Below, in pieces: positions 1 to 8,700 of a stretch of 34,200 nucleotides of DNA. The notes beneath the pieces are model-generated. The model was not told the DNA's origin. It ran no database searches and worked only from the letters and a program-made list of their open reading frames with translations. This DNA comes from Planctomycetota bacterium (GTDB taxonomy: Bacteria > Planctomycetota > Planctomycetia > Pirellulales > Pirellulaceae). The stretch lies in assembly GCA_024277285.1 (NCBI GenBank), contig JAJRVM010000212.1, positions 1 to 34,200 of the forward strand, in the 5' to 3' direction. Each line of letters opens with the position of its first letter. Within the stretch, counting starts at the first letter, position 1. The position numbers were made by a program, and so were the translations under genes.

Positions 1-383
1 CCCGCTAACACACCGCCGCACACTGCACGCAGTGCGAACCGTCTTGCCGGTTTCCAAAGGGTAGCTCGATCGCCGCTTCACACTGCTCAACTTGGCGTTC
101 TCGTGTTCGCGTCGATTTGTGACTTTGTTGGTGGATCTGATACTGGAGGACGTACGGAATGTTCGTTCCACTGCATGCTCGAACGAGTCTTACACCTCAA
201 TCCGCTTATCACTACCAACCGCCCCGCTAACACACCGCCGCACACTGCACGCAGTGCGAACCGTCTTGCCGGTTTCCAAAGGGTAGCTCGATCGCCGCTT
301 CACACTGCTCAACTTGGCGTTCTCGTGTTCGCGTCGATTTGCGACTTTGTTGGGGGATCTGATACTGGAGGACGTACGGAATG
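1..383. repeat. 222-bp-period tandem repeat (two copies visible)
   Basis: Bases 1-161 recur at 223-383 at a constant offset of 222, with only two mismatches seen by eye (120 against 342 and 132 against 354). Bases 162-222 complete the first unit, and the last copy stops at 383. Each copy carries a near-palindrome CACTGC-AC-GCAGTG (21-34 and 243-256). Because the first base of the window already lies inside a copy, the array probably continues to the left. No convincing gene lies in it; open frames through it simply repeat with the unit. It ends about 64 bp beyond the stop of the cyclase gene. Confidence 0.9.
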
Positions 384-446
384 AGCAGTGGCACGGACGC
401 GCGCTTTAGGACCGCCGCAACCTCCGCATGCATGGCCCGAACGGTG

Positions 447-2225
447 CTACTTCGTCCCGATCGGAATGACGCCATCCCAATTGGCGGGCGGCATGCGATT
501 GTGCTGTGCGATAAAGACCGTCAAATAGTCTTTGACGCGATCTTCAGCTGGCACTCGGTGCAGCCATTGAAACGCCGTTTCCCAGTCCCGGTTGAGCAGC
601 GCATCGAGCGCCGTTTCATACGCCGCAATATGTTCGTCAGCCAACTGCGGGAACTCCGCCAAGGGCGGCAAGAGCTCGCTGACTTCCACGGCGGTGTCCA
701 TGCCGTAAGGGCGCACGCGCGCGACGCGGCGCACGCGTGCCGTATCGGGCGAAACCGACGCGCGCACTCGGCGCGCCGTTTCCTCGTCAATCAGCACCGG
801 TGCACGCAGCACTTTCGTCATCGCCTCCAACCGCGATGCCAAGTTCACCACGGGCCCAAACACGGTCACTTTGACTTGGTCCACGGTGCCTATTTTTCCA
901 GCAACCGCCAGCCCGCTGGCCAAACCGATCCCGACGCGAAAGTCGGTCAACGGATGATCGTCCTGGCGCGCCGCTTTGGCAAACTCGTTGCGAATCGACA
1001 GCGCCGCGCGACACGCCCGCGCGATCGCCGTCGGCTCTTCGATCGGCCAACCCCAAAACCCCATGGCCGCGTCACCGTGAAAGTCGCCGACGACACCACC
1101 TTCTTCCAAGATAAAGTGTGTCATGACGCCCAATGCCCGGCTGACGCGATTGAGCAACCCAAGCAGATCGCCCGCGCCGCGTTCGGATCGCCGCGAAAAG
1201 CCACGCAGATCGCAGAACAGTACCGAAACGTCCGCTTGCCGCGGCGCCAATACCTCTTCAGGATCTTGTCCCGCAAGTGCCTCGAGCACCACGGGCGAGA
1301 AGAACGGTCGCAGCGAAGACTGCTGTTGTTCGAGCAACCGAACATCACGCAGGTTATGCAGAGTCGTCGCGGCAAGCTCGGCGAATTTCAGCTCGTCCTG
1401 CAACTCGTCTGGACAGTGCCGAGCGGGCGTGATGGGGCTCTGCGCATCAAATTGGCCTGTCACATAGATGGCCCACCCGCGGCAAGCACGTCCCAAGACG
1501 GGCGTGCAGAATGCCCACTCCTCGTCCGCACTCGGACCGAAAGTCGCCGAGACTCCTCGGTCTCCTCGGTCCCAGATACTCACCACACTCTCACCGCTTG
1601 CCACCGCATTGCAAATCAGCCGGCCACTCGGTGAAAAAACTCCGTCCTGACTGCTACGGCGGTCCCAATGCAAGACCCGAATCTCGGTCGGATCGTCGCT
1701 GTCAGTTGCCACAATTGCGACCGCAGTGGCGCGCGGAATCCCCGCCAGGATCAGACTGATCAGCCGCACCGACAACTCGCCGTCCGTCGCCGCCCCCGCA
1801 ATCACATCCGGCAATCGACTTAACACTTCAATCCGATGATCGGCGTCGCGATAGCTCAAACTTTGCAAGAACGCCGGACTGTAAGCGCGCTCATTGGCCC
1901 CGACCGGCGAATCGACGGTCACGTTGACTCGTTCGTCAGACAACACAAACGACGTACCACCAATAACAAAATGCTCGCCGGTGCGGATCGCAAACGAATC
2001 CTCCTGCTCGCCACGGCAATAGATCGGATTCCGAGCACCCGGCAACCTGGTGACGCGGAGCTTGTCGTCGGCCCAGACTAGCTGCGCGTGGCGACGCGAA
2101 ACTTGCGGGTCCCAAGGCGTATCCCAGCCACCGCCGGCACGCCCAAGCACGGTCGGGACATGGGCGATTAACGCCCGTCTCCACCGATGACGCGGATCGG
2201 CTCCTTGTGCAATCAGATCGGGCAT
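447..2225 (-). CDS. FHA-GAF-class III adenylate/guanylate cyclase
   Basis: Predicted cytosolic signalling enzyme of 592 aa making a cyclic nucleotide from NTP. Domains: FHA-like at about 27-95 (LGR, then SRRHA), GAF-like at about 130-295, and class III cyclase at about 331-510. The cyclase shows both metal aspartates (D339 in CDLRGFS and D385 in HGDAAMGF) and the NLASR motif with N461 and R465. Thr454 sits where adenylyl cyclases have Asp or Thr, but the lysine expected just before the second metal motif reads as Asp381, so substrate choice or activity is uncertain. No membrane segment is seen, so input should come through FHA (phosphothreonine binding) and GAF (small ligand). I chose ATG at 2225 because MPDLIAQG fits planctomycete relatives as I recall them; a TTG at 2264 would add 13 residues. 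The M50 protease gene lies 199 bp upstream on the same strand. Confidence 0.9.
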   Translation of the reverse strand: MPDLIAQGADPRHRWRRALIAHVPTVLGRAGGGWDTPWDPQVSRRHAQLVWADDKLRVTRLPGARNPIYCRGEQEDSFAIRTGEHFVIGGTSFVLSDERVNVTVDSPVGANERAYSPAFLQSLSYRDADHRIEVLSRLPDVIAGAATDGELSVRLISLILAGIPRATAVAIVATDSDDPTEIRVLHWDRRSSQDGVFSPSGRLICNAVASGESVVSIWDRGDRGVSATFGPSADEEWAFCTPVLGRACRGWAIYVTGQFDAQSPITPARHCPDELQDELKFAELAATTLHNLRDVRLLEQQQSSLRPFFSPVVLEALAGQDPEEVLAPRQADVSVLFCDLRGFSRRSERGAGDLLGLLNRVSRALGVMTHFILEEGGVVGDFHGDAAMGFWGWPIEEPTAIARACRAALSIRNEFAKAARQDDHPLTDFRVGIGLASGLAVAGKIGTVDQVKVTVFGPVVNLASRLEAMTKVLRAPVLIDEETARRVRASVSPDTARVRRVARVRPYGMDTAVEVSELLPPLAEFPQLADEHIAAYETALDALLNRDWETAFQWLHRVPAEDRVKDYLTVFIAQHNRMPPANWDGVIPIGTK

Positions 2226-2424
2226 TCTATGGATCACTCGTAGCGCGCAGCACGTGTTTTTCAACTCTGGACAGACGAAGCAACATTCCTCATGCTACAA
2301 GGACGCGGAAGCTCCGACAAGAATGCCGCAGACAACGCAAGAGAGCCTATGCTGAGTGCTTCACAGCGGCAAGCTACCGAACTCCTCTCGTGTAGTCCCG
2401 CAACGCCCCTGCGGCGCGCGGCGG

Positions 2425-3567
2425 CTAAATGTGGCGGCCCAAGCGATTGCGATAGCGCGCACTGACTCGTTCAAGCAACGCGCGCTCTTCGGGAGCAAGA
2501 CTGTCAATGCCCAGCGAGTGCAAACGCGAAAGGATCTCGTCAACCATGCGTTCCTCTTCCGCTTCAATTTCCTGCCGGTCGGGGGCACGAGTTGGCGACG
2601 TCGAGCCAGTTTGCCATTGCTCGTCATCCGCATCATTCTCTTCAGACTCGGGGTCCCAGAACCCACCCTCTTCCGAACTCTCACTTTCCTCTTCGCTCTC
2701 GTCGCACTCGTCGCATTCTTCCCACTCATCCGACTCCGCGTTAAAGGGCCACGGGGCTTCGAGCTCGGTGTCGTGGGCGCCCTGCGGCGCCAAATCAGCT
2801 CGGCAACTCACGTCGCGTCGCGCGCTGACCAGCAGTACGACGCCCATCAATAACAAGGCAAACGACATCGGAAATATCGTGTCGCTCGGATATTTCAGTA
2901 ACACGATCGCCACCATCATGATGGCCGAAGAAAGTCCGACGGCGAGCCAAAATATGACGTCCGAAATCCGCCGTTGTTCCCAATCAGGCCGCGTCACATT
3001 TAACGCCGCACGCAAAATGCGCCCGCCATCAAAAGGAAATGCCGGTAACAAGTTCGTCAGGAACAACAGCCAGTTGACCCAAAGCGTCAGCTGCAGGCCC
3101 TGCTGCGTCAGCGAAACTCCTCGCTCGATCCACACGGGTGCCAACGGATTCAGAAGCTGCAGTCCCCGGTTCTCTGCCCCCAGCGCATACAGAGACACGA
3201 CACAGCCCAGACAAATAACCAAGTTGACCGCAGGACCGGCGAGCATGCAAATCAACTCTTTTCGCGGTTCCCATCCGAGTGGAAAGTCAGACAGCCCACC
3301 TAACGGGCCGACCACGATCGTGTCCGGCGCAGTGGCAACGTAATCGGCGACAAGCCAATGACTCCACTCATGGATCAACACGCTCGCGAACAGAACGAAC
3401 ATCGCTGCGGTTGCCAAGCCAACAAGGTTGCCCGCCACGCCGTGCGCCGGGTCTTGCCAGCAGAGAAAGAACGTGGCGGCGGCAAAAACCAGAAAGAAAA
3501 CGTGCAGCCGCACCGTTGGTTTCCACCAACGTCCTAAACTAATGCTCCACTGAAAGGGATCACGCAT
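2425..3567 (-). CDS. Site-2-type M50 zinc metalloprotease with acidic tail
   Basis: Integral membrane protease of 380 aa that would cut substrates within or next to the membrane. The zinc motif HEWSH is at 66-70, and the second motif NLLPAFPFDGG places the third ligand at D179. Several hydrophobic segments surround them (about 20-37, 48-66, 108-130, 160-175 and 205-260), as in the SpoIVFB-like compact group. No PDZ or CBS domain is visible. After the membrane part comes a strongly acidic Glu/Asp/Ser-rich linker (about 280-330) and a short helical C-terminal module (SLAPEERALLERVSARYRNR) resembling the DUF6576 tail seen on membrane proteases. ATG at 3567 is preceded by GGGGAG at good spacing. 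It is co-directional with the cyclase gene; shared function is not shown by the sequence. The substrate is unknown. Confidence 0.9.
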   Translation of the reverse strand: MRDPFQWSISLGRWWKPTVRLHVFFLVFAAATFFLCWQDPAHGVAGNLVGLATAAMFVLFASVLIHEWSHWLVADYVATAPDTIVVGPLGGLSDFPLGWEPRKELICMLAGPAVNLVICLGCVVSLYALGAENRGLQLLNPLAPVWIERGVSLTQQGLQLTLWVNWLLFLTNLLPAFPFDGGRILRAALNVTRPDWEQRRISDVIFWLAVGLSSAIMMVAIVLLKYPSDTIFPMSFALLLMGVVLLVSARRDVSCRADLAPQGAHDTELEAPWPFNAESDEWEECDECDESEEESESSEEGGFWDPESEENDADDEQWQTGSTSPTRAPDRQEIEAEEERMVDEILSRLHSLGIDSLAPEERALLERVSARYRNRLGRHI

Positions 3568-3907
3568 ACCAGGCTCCCCTTCGTTCTTGAGTTGCCAACC
3601 TCGCCATGAATCGCTGCGCCTTCGTCAACTTCGTACCCAATCGACCTCCTGGACCCCGACATGCCGAAGCGGCAGTCTTCAAGTACCGCCTCCGATTCTA
3701 CTACGTCTGCGACGCACGAGAGTTCGAGCTCGGCTTGGCGCGCTTGCCGTATCGGTGTCCTCGCCCACTCGCCCACTCGCCCTTGACCGCCCCTCTATTA
3801 GGATAACATACCCAGCTCGACGGCTCAGGGCAATCTATCCCCGACGTGCACGCCGTTACCGGCATCATGGATGCAGCGGCCGACAGGAAAGCCGCCACGT
3901 GGGGGCT
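3568..3907. other. Intergenic region, no gene seen
   Basis: This stretch separates the stop of the SDR reductase (3908) from the start of the M50 protease (3567), both on the minus strand. It should hold the protease promoter, but I found no convincing -35/-10 pair. A short microsatellite of the 8-bp unit cgcccact repeats about 2.5 times near 3762-3782. Open frames here lack ribosome binding sites and recognisable protein features. Confidence 0.5.
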
Positions 3908-4945
3908 CTAGCGAGCGAAAGGAGCCCGAAGTGGCGCGTTCGCCACCGCGCCGCGATTCGGGTTTCGATAGAGGATCTCGGCCAGCAGCTCGGGACCGCG
4001 CTGCTCGTCATGGGGCCGCTGGCGATGCCAACTGCGGTCGGTTGGCACCCATTTGTCGTCGAATGGCCAAGGCGTAAAGGGATTGTACCCCAACGCGGCA
4101 ATCAACTTGCTCGAGTCCATTGTCACGTCACCCGCACGGGGCGGAATGGGACCTGCGTCGAGTCGCGGACAACCCATCAAATGCTCAGGGCCATAGTCCC
4201 CAACTCGATTGATAACTTGCGCGATCTCGTACAGGCTAAGCCGGCGAGGCCCACCAGCATGAAACAGGCCGCTAAGTCGATTGGCCAGCACCACTTCCAG
4301 TGCCAAGTTCAGACAGTCCGTATACTTGGGGGTACGGACTTCGTCGTAGTAGAGCGTGGCCGGCTTGTGCTTCTGGAACCGGGATTGAATCCAATCGATC
4401 GCTCCCGCGTGCCCGTTGAAACTGACACCCATCGGCAACGAAATACGCAAGATGCAGGCCTCCGGCCGTTGGCTCAGAATCGCCTGCTCCGCCTCCCACA
4501 TGGTGCGACCATAGACCGTTACGGGATCAGGCTCGTCCGTTTCGACGTGTCCACCACCTGCCGTTCCAGAAAAGACCAGATCGACCGACAAATGGACGAA
4601 ACGCACGTCCGTGCCGTGCAACAATGCCAATAAGTTCTTCACGCTGTTCACGTTCACGCGCTGCGCCAGATCAGGGTCCAATTCACAAGATTTCAGCTTG
4701 CAAGTCCCTTCACAATTCAGCACTGATGCGAATGAGTGACGATCAAACAGCTGGGTCAAACTGTCCCGATCGTGCAAATCACACGGCTCAATCCCTGCCC
4801 CGCGCAGCGGCCAGTTGTTCGCTCGCCGCACACCAATGACCTGCTCACCGTAGCGCTGGCGAAAGTAGTGAAACGCGTTGTATCCGGCCACTCCGGCAAT
4901 GCCCGTGACAAGCAACGGCAGAGCGGGAGGTTGATCGTGAACCAT
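3908..4945 (-). CDS. RmlD-like SDR / NAD(P)-dependent sugar-nucleotide reductase
   Basis: Extended short-chain dehydrogenase/reductase of 345 aa, closest by eye to dTDP-4-dehydrorhamnose reductase (RmlD). The Rossmann motif GIAGVAG is at 15-21, followed by NCEGTCKLKSCE and LSVDLVFSG (RmlD-type STDYVFDG). The active-site motif reads Y145-G-R-T-M149, where the family usually has YGRTK: the catalytic lysine is replaced by methionine. It may therefore be a catalytically altered or binding-only member. The last 60 or so residues are polar and not assigned. ATG at 4945 was chosen because the Rossmann strand begins a few residues later, as normal; frames reaching further upstream add non-homologous sequence. 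Its ribosome site is weak. No other nucleotide-sugar gene is adjacent; the UDP-glucuronate decarboxylase-like gene is about 13 kb away. Confidence 0.85.
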   Translation of the reverse strand: MVHDQPPALPLLVTGIAGVAGYNAFHYFRQRYGEQVIGVRRANNWPLRGAGIEPCDLHDRDSLTQLFDRHSFASVLNCEGTCKLKSCELDPDLAQRVNVNSVKNLLALLHGTDVRFVHLSVDLVFSGTAGGGHVETDEPDPVTVYGRTMWEAEQAILSQRPEACILRISLPMGVSFNGHAGAIDWIQSRFQKHKPATLYYDEVRTPKYTDCLNLALEVVLANRLSGLFHAGGPRRLSLYEIAQVINRVGDYGPEHLMGCPRLDAGPIPPRAGDVTMDSSKLIAALGYNPFTPWPFDDKWVPTDRSWHRQRPHDEQRGPELLAEILYRNPNRGAVANAPLRAPFAR

Positions 4946-5768
4946 GGTGATTTCGGTGCGCTGCAAAGCAGCAAAAAAAAAGGCAATCGATCTCAAGACG
5001 ATGGTAACCGTGCACGGAAACGAAGACGCGAGCAACAGTTCCAAGAGAAGAACGACTGTTGCACCGCAGCAAGAGCGATTGCCAAGCCTCCAAAGCACAT
5101 TCCGGTACGATCCACTACAGCGAAACCTTACAGCAAACGAACGGATTCGGAAAAGCCCACGTGACTGCCCACGCTCCAAGTCGCTTGTCCAGTCCAAGCG
5201 TGTCTCCGACTGCGGCACTCCCGCAAGCGACCGATTCAGCACGACACACGTGGAGCGCGTCTACCTACCTACCGAAACAACAAGTTTGGCACGCGTATTG
5301 CACTAACGTAAGGCGATTGGTCGGTGAACGGTGGAAACGCCAGTTTGTGCCTCGGAGTAAGTCTCCTAATGGCAACCTGAGGTTGTGCAAACGCCACAGA
5401 TTCTCCGTTTCCAGTCGCAGCACCCATGGACCGGTGCCTCGCGACGGGCCAAGTTTTTCGCGATTTTTGCGTTATTCGCGGTCGAGCCTCCTATGGCTGT
5501 AGTGGCGGCGAAACGCACCACACCCCACCAAAGAGGGGTCCGATTAATGTCCTTTGCACGAGGGCCGCACAACCTTTTTGCTGACACTTTTTCATTTTGT
5601 GTTTATTCTGTAGTAACTCGGTCTTTTCGTGCCAAGAGCACCTCCCCATTCTGGGGCAACAAGGTAGATTTAGGCAGCTGTTGCCGCTGAAGCGGGGCCA
5701 GACGGTAATCGGCCCAGGCGACAGACCGGCGGCAACATCAACTTTTTTTGCATTGGGACAGAACTCCT
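4946..5768. other. Long divergent intergenic region
   Basis: These ~820 bp lie between the divergent starts of the SDR reductase and the giant surface protein. I see no gene with a ribosome site or recognisable domain. There is a run of nine A at about 4973-4981 and an AT-rich stretch at about 5575-5612 that could carry the promoter of the giant gene, although no good -35/-10 pair stands out. No tRNA or riboswitch fold was recognised. Confidence 0.5.
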
Positions 5769-8700
5769 GTGAAGAAGCAACCAAAGCACTCCCGGCACCG
5801 CCGTTCGTTGCACCCAATTCGTGCGCTGCTGTCTGGCAAACGCAGCGTCAAGAGCAAGCCGCAACGAAGCAACTCGTTACGGCTGGAGACACTCGAGGGG
5901 CGCCTGATGCTGGCCGGGGATCTCCTGACGGACTATTGGTTGCCGAGCGAGGCGCCGGCCCCGACCGCAGATAGCGGGGCCGAGACACCGGCAAGCGAAT
6001 CGTTGCTGGTGTTGAACAATTCCGGCGCGGAAGGTGAGGATACGCCAGCGGTTGATCTGGTCGCGTTTGCAAAAGCGTTGGCAGCCACCGACGGAGTCAA
6101 GCTGTTCGGCGCAGCATGGTGCCCCGCCTGCACCGAGCAGAAGGAATTGTTCGAGGACGGCGGCCAGTTCCTACCGTATATCGAAGTGACCAATGCTGAC
6201 CGCACACGCAACGCTACCGGCATCGCCGAGAACATCACCTCGTATCCAACGTGGGAGTTTCCCGACGGCAGTCGCGAGGTGGGCGTACTGACCTTAGAGA
6301 CGATCGCATCGCGTGCTGGCGTGGCAATTCCGACGTCGGCAAGCCCGTCTCTTGCGCCGATCGAAGACAAGATCGTGCTCGACGGATCTCCGTTGCATGT
6401 CGGCCTGGACGGTTACGATCCCAACGGCGGACCATTGACTTACACGGTCACAAGCAGCGATCCATCGGTGGTCCAGCCAACCGTGTTGAGTGGCAACCGC
6501 AGCGCCTCGATTCGGTTCGCCGGCTGGGGCGAGATGGTTGTCCAGTTGTTTGAACAGCGCGTGCCTGGCGCCACCGGACGTTTCATCGAGTTGGCGGAAT
6601 CGGGATTCTACGACGCGGCCAACAACGATCCTGACGTGACCGCACATCGTGTCAAGGACGAATTCATGCTCCAGTTTGGTGACCCGACCGGGACCGGCGC
6701 GGGTGGCTCGACCCTAGGCGACTTCGACGACGATTTCCATCCTGACCTTCAGCACAACACAACGGGGATGTTCTCCTGGGCCAAATCCAACGACGACACG
6801 AACGACTCGCAGGTCTTCGTCATCGACGTGCCAACACGTTATCTGGACTTCAATCATTCGGTTTTCGGGATGCTGACCGAAGGCGACAAGGTCCGCGACG
6901 AGATGACCAAGACCGCCACCGACGAGAATTGGCGTCCCTTGGTACCGATGAACATTGAATCGGTAAGCGTTTTCGACGACATCGAAAACGGAGTCCTGAT
7001 GCTCAAGGCGGTCGAGGGTGCCACCGGCACATCGACAATCACCGTGACCGTGACCGACGAGGACGGCAATTCCTATGCAGAGTCCTTTGATGTAACCATC
7101 GAGGCCGACACGTTCAATGGCGGCCCCTACCTGGATGATATCGCACCGGTTTCGACCACGGTTGGCGATGCGGCCGTCTTCCCGCTCTCGGCGATCGACG
7201 TCGAGAGTGACGCCGTGTTATATGGCGGGGTCAAGTCAGGCACCGTCGACTACACGCTGTCGGTGGACGCCCAATCCGGAGTGGTCACCGTACTGCCACC
7301 GGCCGGATACATCGGCACGATGGAAGTGCTGGTCTACACGCGTCCGGCGACCACGTCCGACACGAGCGATGTTTTTGACACACAGTTGGTAACAATTGCC
7401 GTAACGCCAAACGCACCGCAAGCGGCAGACTTGCTGGCGACGGGCGATTCGGGCACGTCGGACGTGGACAACATCACCAATGTGACGAACCTCGATTTCC
7501 AGATTGATGGTGTTACCGATGGAGCACTGGTACGGCTGCACCACGGCGACACGGTCCTGGCCCAGGCGACGGCCAGCGGCACGAGCGTCACGCTCTCCAC
7601 CTCGGCACTCGCCGGGATGGGCGATGGTACGTACAGTCTGTTTGCAACACAGATCGTCGACAACGTCGAAAGCCCTGTATCCGCAACGCTGGATGTAACG
7701 CTGGACACCACAACACCTCCCGAATTCACTTCCACGCCGCCGACCGTCGCTCAGGTCGATGCCTTGTTGAGCTATGATGTCGAGAACCCTGAAGAGGGAA
7801 CGGCTGGAACAATCTACTCGCTGGTCAGTGCACCCACTGGCGCGACGATCGACGCATCGACCGGCGTGTTGAGTTGGACACCCGGAATTGACGACGTCGG
7901 CACTCATCAGTTTTCGGTCAAGATGACCGACCTGGCCGGCAACTCGCGATCACAGGACCTTTCCATCGAGGTCGGATCGTCAGCATTGGTCGGTTTCCGC
8001 ATGGAGATCACCGACCGAAGCGGAACGCCGGTCTCATCGATTCTGGTAGGGGACGAGTTTGACGTGCGCGTCTACGTGGCCGATGTCGCGGCCGAACCGC
8101 ATGGCGTCTTCGCGGCCTTTATCGACTTGCTTTACGACCAGCAATACGTTGCTATCGACGGCGCGATGACCTACGGCGCCGAATACCCGAACAGTCGAAC
8201 CGGCGATCTGACGACGCCTGGAGTCGCAGACGAAATCGGCGCCGTGGCGGGCACGGTGGAGTTGGGCGGCGGGGAGTATTTCCTGCTGAGCGTCCCGATG
8301 CAAGCGATCCGTGCCGGAACGGTCGCATTCCAGAGCGACGCGGCCGACATCTTGCCGGCCCACGAACTGCTGCGTTACGGTGGCGATTTCGATGTCCTCG
8401 AAGACGAAGTCCTTTACGGCTCAACCTCGCTGACGATCGAGCCAGCTTTCGGTGCCAACGAGGACATCTTTAACGTCGACGAAGATGGCCCCGAAACGGC
8501 GCTCGACGTGCTGGCGAACGACGAAGCGTTTGCCGGTTCGTCAGGCGTTTTCACCATCATTGATGTGTCGACGACCAGCCAGGGCGGAACGGTCACCATC
8601 GCCGCGGACGGCAAGACCATCGCGTACACGCCCGCTACCGATTTCTTCGGCGAAGAAACGTTTACCTATACGGTCAGCGACGGAACCGGAACGGACACCG

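Noticed and set aside
381..1634. A 417-aa open frame on the plus strand
   Set aside because: It lies opposite the cyclase gene, whose domains and motifs are clear; the plus-strand product is Arg/His-rich and matches no family.
7236..7907. A 223-aa minus-strand frame inside the giant surface protein gene
   Set aside because: It is antisense to repeat-rich coding sequence with no ribosome site or motifs.
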